DNA from: Bifidobacterium pseudolongum subsp. globosum
Lineage (GTDB): Bacteria; Actinomycetota; Actinomycetes; Actinomycetales; Bifidobacteriaceae
Assembly (NCBI RefSeq): GCF_004155535.1
Contig: NZ_RYUH01000004.1
Location: 124,001-188,000, forward strand
Reading direction: 5' to 3'
DNA length: 64,000 nt
Shown: positions 1 to 6,617 of the stretch, piece by piece
Position numbering within the stretch: position 1 is the first letter of the stretch
How the letters are laid out: each line of letters opens with the position of its first letter
The notes under the pieces: model-generated
Told to the model about the DNA's origin: nothing
The model's input: the letters and a program-made list of their open reading frames with translations, nothing else
The model's database searches: none
Position numbers and translations under genes: made by a program

Positions 1-707
1 ACTTCGTGTGGCTCGTGCCGTACCTGCCGATCGACCCGAAGGACATCGGCCGGTCGTACGAGGCGATCATCCGCGTCAACTCGCAGTCGGGCAAGGGCGG
101 CATGGCGTACCTGCTCAAGGCGAACCACAACCTCGACCTGCCGAAGAAGCTGCAGGTGGAGTTCGAGCGCGTGGTGCAGCAGCACGCCGACGAGACGAAG
201 AAGGAAGTCAAGGACGGCGACATCTGGCGCCTGTTCAAAGACGAGTACCTGCCGGTCGAAGACGGCGGCGCCGTGGCGAGCGGTGACGCGCTGAGCGACA
301 TCGGCGACGCCTCGCTTGAACAGTGGGGCCGCCTCAAGCTGCTCAAGGTCAGTGTGTCGTCCGGCGAGGACGGCTCCGACACCGTGCTGCATGCCACTGT
401 GCTCGACCGCGGCATCAACGTGGGCCACGAGCCCGAGGTGACGCGCGAGATCACCGGCAACGGCAACGGCCCGATCGCCGCGTTCCTCGATGCGCTCAAG
501 TCCTTCGGTGTGGAGGCCTCGGTGCTCGATTACGCCGAGCACACGATGTCCGTGGGCACCGACGCGCTCGCCGCTTCCTACGTGGAATGCGAAGTCGGCA
601 TGGAGGACGAGGAGAAGCGCATTGTCTGGGGCGTCGGCATCGATTCGTCGATCATCACGAGCTCGCTCAAGGCGATCATCTCCGCGATCAACCGCTCCGG
701 CCGCTGA
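1..707 (+). CDS. leuA: 2-isopropylmalate synthase, C-terminal part (5' truncated by the window edge)
   Basis: Open from the left edge in frame 3; about 234 residues are visible. The stretch FVWLVPYLPIDPKDIGRSYE followed by VNSQSGKGGMAYLL is the end of the catalytic domain and linker of the long actinobacterial LeuA. It is followed by the leucine-binding regulatory domain (the region with VLDRGINVGHEPEVTREITG and FGVEASVLDYAEHTM). The enzyme condenses 2-oxoisovalerate with acetyl-CoA, the committed step of leucine synthesis, and is feedback inhibited by leucine through this C-terminal domain. Its partners leuC and leuD lie about 40 kb away in the same window. A terminator hairpin follows 17 bp after the stop. 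Confidence 0.93.
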   Translation, partial: FVWLVPYLPIDPKDIGRSYEAIIRVNSQSGKGGMAYLLKANHNLDLPKKLQVEFERVVQQHADETKKEVKDGDIWRLFKDEYLPVEDGGAVASGDALSDIGDASLEQWGRLKLLKVSVSSGEDGSDTVLHATVLDRGINVGHEPEVTREITGNGNGPIAAFLDALKSFGVEASVLDYAEHTMSVGTDALAASYVECEVGMEDEEKRIVWGVGIDSSIITSSLKAIISAINRSGR

Positions 708-723
708 TCTACGTGATTTTCTG

Positions 724-763
724 AGAAAGCAGCTGTCAACTATCTGTTGGCGGCTGCTTTTCT
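724..763 (+). terminator. leuA terminator hairpin
   Basis: Stem AGAAAGCAGC pairs with GCTGCTTTTCT around a 19-nt loop, with the T-rich run inside and after the 3' arm. It lies 17 bp downstream of the leuA stop, so it is read as the leuA rho-independent terminator. It also marks the edge between the high-GC leuA and the AT-richer island that follows. Confidence 0.65.
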
Positions 764-820
764 GCATTTGTAGCGGGGTCGTATGTTTTGTAAAGAAGTG
801 TATGACGTGGCATTGTGTTC

Positions 821-848
821 TTGAGGTTCACTTACTTATTATTATATC
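821..848 (+). promoter_or_regulatory. candidate promoter of the secreted-peptide/ABC operon
   Basis: TTGAGG (821-826) and TATATC (843-848) are separated by 16 bp in an AT-rich stretch just before the secreted-protein gene. The ribosome-binding site is AGAGGG ahead of ATG 883. The match to a sigma-70 promoter is moderate. TTCACTTAC just inside this promoter also occurs in the response-regulator promoter near 4629. Confidence 0.35.
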
Positions 849-882
849 GCAATATTAATAAACAATATGAGAGGGTAGAAAT

Positions 883-1221
883 ATGGGAAATAATCGTTCG
901 GGTAGACATTTTATGTCTTCTTTGATTGGTGCCATCTCAGCGCTGTTGCTCGTATTGGGAACGGGGTCCACCGCTAATGCCATTCAGCCATACAGCCCAC
1001 GGATTAACGTTCCCTGTACGGCTCAGCAGCATAGTAATCAGGCCAAGCTGACCTGCACTAATTCGCCTGTGTACGTTCGGGCGAAGATCGCCTGTCGTAT
1101 GTGGCCCGATCAGTACACTGGTTGGATAAAGAATGGTGTTAGCTATTCCGGCGGATGTCCATTTGGTATGAACGATACTGCGAGTGGCAATCCTGTCAGC
1201 ATGGAAGTTGGAAGTGCATGA
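883..1221 (+). CDS. small secreted four-cysteine protein, function unknown
   Basis: 112 residues starting at ATG 883, seven bases after AGAGGG. A Sec signal peptide is clear: positive N-terminus (MGNNRSGRH), hydrophobic core (IGAISALLLVLGTG) and a cleavage site after ANA at residue 33. The mature part of about 79 residues has four cysteines (residues 45, 58, 71 and 92 of the precursor), enough for two disulfides, and ends with CPFGMNDTASGN. It is the first gene of an operon with an ABC ATPase and two membrane proteins. By context it could be an antimicrobial protein, a signal, or the substrate of that transporter. It does not resemble lactococcin 972 beyond the gene order. Base composition is much more AT-rich than flanking leuA. 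Function is not recognised; the CDS itself is well supported. Confidence 0.75.
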   Translation: MGNNRSGRHFMSSLIGAISALLLVLGTGSTANAIQPYSPRINVPCTAQQHSNQAKLTCTNSPVYVRAKIACRMWPDQYTGWIKNGVSYSGGCPFGMNDTASGNPVSMEVGSA

Positions 1222-1240
1222 TTCTCATGTCATGCTGACA

Positions 1241-1293
1241 CTCACCTTTATGGATGGCCCTTCAGTCACTGAAGGGCCATCCATAAAGGTGAG
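1241..1293 (+). promoter_or_regulatory. perfect 26-bp hairpin sequestering the next gene's ribosome-binding site
   Basis: Two 26-bp arms (1241-1266 and 1268-1293) are perfect reverse complements around one central base. No U-run follows, so it is not a standard terminator. The last bases of the 3' arm are AAAGGTGAG, the only good ribosome-binding site for ATG 1298, so in the folded RNA that site would be fully paired. Seen directly: the perfect inverted repeat and the overlap. Inferred: it lowers read-through and translation from the abundant secreted-protein mRNA into the ABC genes. Confidence 0.8.
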
Positions 1294-1297
1294 CTCA

Positions 1298-2110
1298 ATG
1301 GAAGATTGTGTTGTATCCGGGGAAGACATGGATGTTAAGGCTTGTCATATCACGTATCGATATGGACAGAAAAAGGTATTAGATGACGTATCGTATACAT
1401 TTGGTGGTGGTTTGTATGGGCTACTTGGTGTAAACGGTGCGGGTAAGACCACGTTGTTGAAGTTGCTGGCCACGATTATACAACCGGAATCGGGGAGCCT
1501 GTCTATCGATGGTGATGAAGCGTTGAGCCGACAGGGGCGCAAACGTGCACGAACCCATATTGGATACTTGCCGCAATGTTTTGATTTATTGGAGGCGTCA
1601 ACAGTCCTTCACAATGTCCAATATGCTGCTTGGCTGCATGGGGGAAGTTGGCGAGATGCCGGTCGACGGGCCTATGAGGCTTTGGAATTGGTTGGATTGC
1701 GCGAGCGTGCACAATCACTGGTTAAGGGGCTATCTGGTGGAATGCGACAGCGTCTGGGCATTGCCTGTGCGATGGTTCCTTTTCCTGGCGTATTGTTATT
1801 GGACGAGCCCAGTGTGGGTTTGGATCCATTGCAACGCATACGGTTAAGAGAGGTATTGCACGGATATGCCCGTGATAATACCGTCATTCTCAGTACACAT
1901 CTCGTGGATGATGTGGTCGCGATGGCGGATCATATTTTGGTGCTGGACCGTGGCTCCCTGATTTTCGATGGTGATGCGGATGACTTGGCGGCAATGGGAG
2001 AAAATGCAGAGGAGATGACAACCATATGGGAATCCGGATACCGTAGACTGCTTGCTGGGCGGATTTCCGAAGATGCAGAAGATGTGGAAATGTACGGGGA
2101 TTGCCTATGA
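1298..2110 (+). CDS. ABC transporter ATPase, CcmA/NatA-like
   Basis: 270 residues from ATG 1298, chosen because AAAGGTGAG lies five bases upstream; ATG 1328 is a possible alternative start. All nucleotide-binding motifs are present: Walker A GVNGAGKTT (about residues 44-52), Q-loop Q93 (YLPQCF), signature LSGGMRQRL (145), Walker B VLLLDEPSVGLDP with E170, and H-loop H201 (STHLVDD). The type is that of drug, bacteriocin-immunity and Nat exporters working with separate membrane proteins. The stop overlaps the start of the next gene by ATGA, so the two are translationally coupled. It probably powers export of, or self-protection against, the neighbouring secreted product. Substrate unknown. Confidence 0.85.
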   Translation: MEDCVVSGEDMDVKACHITYRYGQKKVLDDVSYTFGGGLYGLLGVNGAGKTTLLKLLATIIQPESGSLSIDGDEALSRQGRKRARTHIGYLPQCFDLLEASTVLHNVQYAAWLHGGSWRDAGRRAYEALELVGLRERAQSLVKGLSGGMRQRLGIACAMVPFPGVLLLDEPSVGLDPLQRIRLREVLHGYARDNTVILSTHLVDDVVAMADHILVLDRGSLIFDGDADDLAAMGENAEEMTTIWESGYRRLLAGRISEDAEDVEMYGDCL

Positions 2111-3627
2111 TGTGTATACAACAGAGGCCTCAGAGGTTGGGAATAGGGATTCTGGCGCCGCTGGCTGGGCCAAGTACTGTGATATTCGTGTTGTTTATGG
2201 TGACATACCCATTATTGATGAGTCTACGTAATTATGGTTTGGGAGGCTTTGGTCCCGATCCTGTGCTGAGGGAATCCGCTCTATTGGTGGATTTGACGTG
2301 GATGCATTTGGGAACCAGCTGTATAGCGATATTATATGGTACGTGGCTTGCTGCCAAGACGGCATCTTCACGATGCCCGATTAACGCATGGTGGTCGAGT
2401 GGCCGTATGATGCGACGTTTTGTCACTCCAATGGGTAAGGGTGCCATTATTTGTGCCGGGACATACGGTGTTGCAATGCTGCCTGCCATTACGAGGACCC
2501 AATATGCAACTACAGCTGCGTTTCCATGGGGAAGTTGGATATTTGGCATGACGATGCCAGCGATCATGTTTGTTATCGGCTACGCCATTGGTGTCTTCAT
2601 CGGGAATCAATGGGCGCTTGTTCCTTCATTGGTGGTTGCGTTGCTGTATGCCGCCTCTGGCTTTTTTGTACGAACAAGCATGCCGGCATCAAATGTCTAT
2701 CCTCGTTATTGGGGCAGTAGATGGACTGGGGTATTGCCCGTAGTGGATTCTGGAATGGGCTTCGAACCCGGATTGCGTCTTGACCCATGGTTTGTTGTGA
2801 CTCGGTGCGTGTTCCTCATGGTGGTCTTGTGTTCCTGTGCCGTTGGCTGCATGGTATTCGCGGGAGGTTATGGGTGGAAGACATGGAAAGCGGCATCGGC
2901 TTCCGTCATCACCCCCATAGTCATTGTCGGATTGATTATAGGATATATGGGTCCTCGTCCCTGGATGCGCAGCGAGCCATTTATGCCTATGTGTAAACAA
3001 GTGAAAGGTGTTGCTCTCACAGTATGCTCGCATCCTGATGACACTGCCGTGCATGACAAATATACTCGGGCGCTGACATCATTCGCCTCGTGGTTCCCAT
3101 CAGAGTGGGCTTTGAGTCGACAGCATGCCATCACTGTGCTTCTTGGTAATTCGTTCACGTCGTCAGACCCGAATCGACCCTATAATCTGACGGAGGCCGG
3201 TTCTCGCATGGTAACAGCGGGGAGGCCAAGTGTGATACAGATGCATACCGATACGGTGAGTGCTGCGACAATCAACTTCAGTGATATCCGTGATCTTTCG
3301 ATGGCGCTTATCGACATTTGGCTGCCTGCTGAGTGCGCTACCGAGGCGCGTCGTCATGTATTCGACCACGATCAATTGATGAATGGCGCCGATGTGACAG
3401 CATTCATTTTGACGCAGATGCCCGACCGCATGGATAATTTAGCCGGTTTAGGACACGGCTATACGTTAACTGGGTCAGCCAGAGATGAGGCAGCTCGCAT
3501 TCTCATGACAATGAATGACGAACAATTCCGCAAATTTGTCATAGATCATGAGGCTGCACTCGGTGCATGTCAAGTCTCCCCAGATGATGTGATTGGTAAT
3601 GCTGCTCAGAGTGATGGAGGAACTTGA
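2107..3627 (+). CDS. ABC-2-like membrane protein with large C-terminal domain
   Basis: 506 residues. ATG 2107 overlaps the ATPase stop (ATGA). The first 300 residues hold about six or seven hydrophobic segments (for example ILAPLAGPSTVIFVLFMVTY, MPAIMFVIGYAIGVFIG, LVPSLVVALLYAASGFFV and ASVITPIVIVGLIIGYMG). A hydrophilic domain of about 210 residues follows, opening with CKQVKGVALTVCSHPDD, in which two cysteines bracket a GVxLxVCxHP motif. By position and coupling to the ATPase it is a permease-type partner. The C-terminal domain could be extracytoplasmic and contact the secreted protein, but its topology was not computed. I do not recognise a specific family. Confidence 0.7.
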   Translation: MMCIQQRPQRLGIGILAPLAGPSTVIFVLFMVTYPLLMSLRNYGLGGFGPDPVLRESALLVDLTWMHLGTSCIAILYGTWLAAKTASSRCPINAWWSSGRMMRRFVTPMGKGAIICAGTYGVAMLPAITRTQYATTAAFPWGSWIFGMTMPAIMFVIGYAIGVFIGNQWALVPSLVVALLYAASGFFVRTSMPASNVYPRYWGSRWTGVLPVVDSGMGFEPGLRLDPWFVVTRCVFLMVVLCSCAVGCMVFAGGYGWKTWKAASASVITPIVIVGLIIGYMGPRPWMRSEPFMPMCKQVKGVALTVCSHPDDTAVHDKYTRALTSFASWFPSEWALSRQHAITVLLGNSFTSSDPNRPYNLTEAGSRMVTAGRPSVIQMHTDTVSAATINFSDIRDLSMALIDIWLPAECATEARRHVFDHDQLMNGADVTAFILTQMPDRMDNLAGLGHGYTLTGSARDEAARILMTMNDEQFRKFVIDHEAALGACQVSPDDVIGNAAQSDGGT

Positions 3628-4352
3628 TGAGTGCCTTGCGTATCTGGTTCACAGCGCGCCATGCGCGGGTATGGTTGGTATTCGTGATTGGCTCCTCCTG
3701 TATGTTTGCGATATTGACGCTAGTTACACGTGGGGAGCCTGGACTATTAGCCGTACTGTCGGATACTGTATGTACCGGGATTCAAGTCGACACATCCGAT
3801 ATGGTGATTAGTGGTGTCAGTCAATGTGGAGCAGGCATGGTGCGGCGGCAGATTATCGTGCCGTTGGCGGAGCTGTTAATAACTGCTTTCACTGCAGGAG
3901 CATTGGTATGCCTAAAGCCGAGAATGATTGCATGGGAGTGCTTGTGTTTGTCGCGTATTCGTCTAGCTGCATTCAAAGGACTCATGCTGACGATTTGCGT
4001 GCCGCTCAGCAGCGCTGTGTTTAGCACAATATGCGCACAAAGGATGTTTGGAACAGTTGGCGGCTGGCCGCTTGTTGTGAATAGTACGGCGGATATGGCT
4101 ATATTGGTTATGTCGATGGCGGTGTTGGATGCGTTTTATGGTCTATGGGCCGGATTGGGGCTTATTGTTGTAAACATGTTGACGCAATCTTGGCAGATAT
4201 CGATGGGAATTGCGTTGCGTGCATATTCGTGGTCAAATACTGATTCGCTTGCAACAATTGTTGTTCTTGCGGGCGCTATATTGTCGATTGGTTGTGTATG
4301 TTGGACCGCTACAGCCGGACGTGGCTTATTGTCACGGTATTGGTATGACTGA
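3627..4352 (+). CDS. second membrane protein of the ABC cluster
   Basis: 241 residues from ATG 3627, whose A is shared with the stop of the preceding gene (TGATG). GGAGG lies at 3616-3620. It has about six hydrophobic segments, including VWLVFVIGSSCMFAILTLVT, LAELLITAFTAGALVCL and MAILVMSMAVLDAFYGLWAG, with little soluble sequence. Tight overlap with the upstream genes argues for a complex with the ATPase and the larger membrane protein. No catalytic motif is visible and the family is not recognised. Confidence 0.7.
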   Translation: MSALRIWFTARHARVWLVFVIGSSCMFAILTLVTRGEPGLLAVLSDTVCTGIQVDTSDMVISGVSQCGAGMVRRQIIVPLAELLITAFTAGALVCLKPRMIAWECLCLSRIRLAAFKGLMLTICVPLSSAVFSTICAQRMFGTVGGWPLVVNSTADMAILVMSMAVLDAFYGLWAGLGLIVVNMLTQSWQISMGIALRAYSWSNTDSLATIVVLAGAILSIGCVCWTATAGRGLLSRYWYD

Positions 4353-4402
4353 AGCCATGGCGGTGAAGATGCATGTGTATTGCTGGCTCATGTCCAAGTC
4401 GA

Positions 4403-4561
4403 TTAGCTGCACAACCACGGAGGAATCCATGGGGGGCACTCTATGATGAGATGTTTATCCGGTTGCTGTGATGGGACGGAATCTGGGGTGAGGATCTCAT
4501 GGGGCAGGGTGGTTGGATTGCTTAATAGCAAAATCGAGACGAGGGATGCGAATAGTTTCAT
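4403..4561 (-). CDS. small peptide gene with signal sequence and Cys-PPW-Cys tail
   Basis: 52 residues on the minus strand, starting at ATG 4559-4561. It is preceded by AAAGGAG, eight bases upstream, the strongest ribosome-binding site in this intergenic stretch. The N-terminus MKLFASLVSILLLSNPTTLP looks like a short signal or membrane-insertion segment. A polar linker follows and the C-terminus is ECPPWIPPWLCS: two cysteines enclosing eight residues with a repeated PPW, well suited to a disulfide or thioether ring. It lies convergent to the ABC operon and divergent from the response-regulator gene, the usual place for a signal peptide sensed by a polytopic kinase. The opposite strand carries an open frame of 54 codons (4443-4607) with a poorer start. 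Role as pheromone or modified peptide is inference. Confidence 0.5.
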   Translation of the reverse strand: MKLFASLVSILLLSNPTTLPHEILTPDSVPSQQPDKHLIIECPPWIPPWLCS

Positions 4562-4586
4562 GAGAAACGCTCCTTTCGTTTTGGGA

Positions 4587-4614
4587 TTGCGGATGCTCTG
4601 CGTGTAGATACTAT
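4587..4614 (+). promoter_or_regulatory. candidate response-regulator promoter, next to an inverted repeat
   Basis: TTGCGG (4587-4592), 16-bp spacer and TACTAT (4609-4614) point towards the response regulator. Just downstream, AAGTG GTTTT CACTT (4621-4635) is a perfect five-base dyad between this promoter and the minus-strand peptide gene. It could serve as a shared operator. Sequence observation only. Confidence 0.4.
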
Positions 4615-4744
4615 GCATAAAAGTGGTTTTCACTTACAAGGCGATGTAAAGTTTTCTGGGACAGGCAAACTGGGGATGATATCAAAAACTCGCCAAAGTG
4701 TGTCAGGGATGATGCGAAAGGTTTTGGTAAAAGGGAGGTGGAGA

Positions 4745-5395
4745 ATGACCACGCCAATTCTTGCTGTCATCGATAATGATGCATGGGCGTTACGGACGAT
4801 AATGCAGTGGCTGAAAACACAGCCGCAAATGTGTACCGTGGCATGGGGGACCACTTCCTGCGCGCAGGCGGTGCATGATTGTCTGTATGCGCAGCCGTCG
4901 GTGGATGTGCTACTTGTGGACATGGCACTCGGGTCCATGAGCGGTCCAGGATTGTGCAAGCTCATTCGTAGGCAATCGGCTCGTCCGGCCATGCTTGGTA
5001 TGACGGCACTGGATCCGGAGAACTATCGAGAAGATCTTGCAATGGCAGGGGCACAAGGAATTATGAACAAGAAAGTCGTCATGCATGGATTGCCGCTGTG
5101 GATTCCTACCTTGGTCCAAGGTGGGAGCATGGAGCCCGGTGTCTTTCCTGATGCCGCATCGGCTCATCAGGCCTTATGCGGACGTTTGAGCATAGTATCC
5201 GGTGATGCGTTAAGCGCGCGTGAGCGGGAAGTGTTGTCTTTGTATGCGAAAGGAAAATCGACGAAGGAAGTAGCAGGAATCATGAACATCACCCGGAACA
5301 CCGTCTATGCATTCGTCAAACGGGCTGCTGCGAAATTGGGTGTGCATAATCGGGGTGAAGCCATAGAAAAGGCCCGATGGTATGGCATGCTCTAG
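4745..5395 (+). CDS. NarL/LuxR-family response regulator
   Basis: 216 residues from ATG 4745, preceded by GGGAGGTGG at a good distance; an upstream ATG at 4613 would add an uncharacteristic tail. The receiver domain covers residues 1-125: acidic pair ND at 11-12, phospho-acceptor D59 (LLVDMALGS), T87 and a lysine at 109-110. The LuxR helix-turn-helix lies at about 154-210 (ALSAREREVLSLYAKGKS, then VAGIMNITRNTVYAFVKRA). It is the output half of a two-component system with the overlapping kinase gene. Likely targets are the divergent peptide gene and the upstream ABC operon. Confidence 0.88.
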   Translation: MTTPILAVIDNDAWALRTIMQWLKTQPQMCTVAWGTTSCAQAVHDCLYAQPSVDVLLVDMALGSMSGPGLCKLIRRQSARPAMLGMTALDPENYREDLAMAGAQGIMNKKVVMHGLPLWIPTLVQGGSMEPGVFPDAASAHQALCGRLSIVSGDALSAREREVLSLYAKGKSTKEVAGIMNITRNTVYAFVKRAAAKLGVHNRGEAIEKARWYGML

Positions 5396-6569
5396 TCATG
5401 GATTGAATGCTGTTGACCGCGATGCCCCGTTGTGCGCTACCATGCGAGTTCGTGCCAAGTCGGTGCCTCATTCGTTGCTGCATGGTATCGCAGCGCTGTG
5501 GACGGTATTGCTTGCTTTGGATTCTTATCTGTTCGTAAGGTCAGACGATTGGGGATTCTGGTGCATCGTCATTGTTGAGATTGCCAGTGTATGGCTCTTG
5601 GCATATAAACCGCTTATTGGCGTCGTTGGTATTGGTATCGTATGGTGCCTGGCTTATACAGTGCCCATTCCTACACCGTCATCTTATGTCAATGTGGGGT
5701 TGACAGCCGTGGGGGTGCTTGGCTATCTCAGTATGCCTTTTGCGGTAGTTTTTTCGATATCATTTGTCGTTGTACGACATGTGATGCGCGTAGTGATTCT
5801 GCAGTCAGGCTCTCCGCCGACCATGATGCTTGAAATTATGATGCTGGCCAATATGCTCGTTGTTGCCACTGCGGGATTTATTGTACGCACAGTGCAGAAA
5901 GCAGTGCATAAGCGCGCCCAACAACGTCGGCAGCACGAGCGATTGGTCATTGTCTCCGGTCTTCATGATGTGGCATGCAACAATCTCGTCTATGCGTTGC
6001 TTCTGTTGCGTCAACTGCAAGCCGCTGATGACGAACGGGCTGAACAGTTTTCAACAATCGCCATAGCTGTTGACGATGCACTTATGTCGGTGCAGGCAGG
6101 TATTCACCTGTTGCAATCGGGTGGGGATTGCTCAGCTACTACTCAGGAACATCCCCGTACGTTGCCTCTACAGAAGGAGATAGAGCAGCAGAAACAACGC
6201 GTGCATGTGCTCGGATTCGACGGACTGGTATCGGTCGAAGTCAACGCGCGGTATATCACAGCCAACGATGAGCGTATGGCCGCGCTCGATGGTCTGATTC
6301 ACGAGTTGTTCGGCAATCTGGTCAAGTATGGTGACTCCACGCATCCGTATGTGCTCACCGCCGATGTACAGGGGGATGTATTGCGTATCTCGTGGTGCAA
6401 CACCCGTGCCACACAGCCGAATATCAGGATCTCCTCCGGCTCAGGCATTGCTGCGTGCACGCGCATCCTCGAACAATGTGGTGGCACGCTCTCAACCAAG
6501 CATGATGGCGACGTATGGTGTGCTGAAGCGTCGATGCCGGTTTTGATGCCCGTGATTGATATACGCTGA
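5382..6569 (+). CDS. sensor histidine kinase, polytopic, HisKA_3 type
   Basis: 395 residues from ATG 5382, overlapping the regulator gene by 14 bp, with AAAAGG upstream; ATG 5442 is an alternative start. Five or six hydrophobic segments occupy residues 30-170, with no large extracellular loop, as in kinases that sense peptides or membrane signals. The dimerisation/phosphorylation segment carries H195 in SGLHDVACNNLVYALL, the NarL-type context. The ATPase domain has an N-box (IHELFGNLVKYG, N312) and a G-box (SGSGIAACTRI, about 352). It pairs with the upstream LuxR-type regulator. Its stop lies about 50 bp from the end of the convergent penicillin-binding protein gene. Confidence 0.85.
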   Translation: MACSSHGLNAVDRDAPLCATMRVRAKSVPHSLLHGIAALWTVLLALDSYLFVRSDDWGFWCIVIVEIASVWLLAYKPLIGVVGIGIVWCLAYTVPIPTPSSYVNVGLTAVGVLGYLSMPFAVVFSISFVVVRHVMRVVILQSGSPPTMMLEIMMLANMLVVATAGFIVRTVQKAVHKRAQQRRQHERLVIVSGLHDVACNNLVYALLLLRQLQAADDERAEQFSTIAIAVDDALMSVQAGIHLLQSGGDCSATTQEHPRTLPLQKEIEQQKQRVHVLGFDGLVSVEVNARYITANDERMAALDGLIHELFGNLVKYGDSTHPYVLTADVQGDVLRISWCNTRATQPNIRISSGSGIAACTRILEQCGGTLSTKHDGDVWCAEASMPVLMPVIDIR

Positions 6570-6617
6570 GGGGGCTGCCGTCCTGATTGTTCAGGATGAA
6601 CTGCACCCCTCGTATTG

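Noticed and set aside
883-1221. Identification of the secreted protein as a lactococcin 972 bacteriocin
   Set aside because: Gene order is reminiscent, but the sequence has four cysteines and lacks the residues typical of that family.
4443-4607. Plus-strand 54-codon frame opposite the small peptide gene
   Set aside because: No leader or ribosome-binding site as good as on the minus strand; kept as an alternative only.
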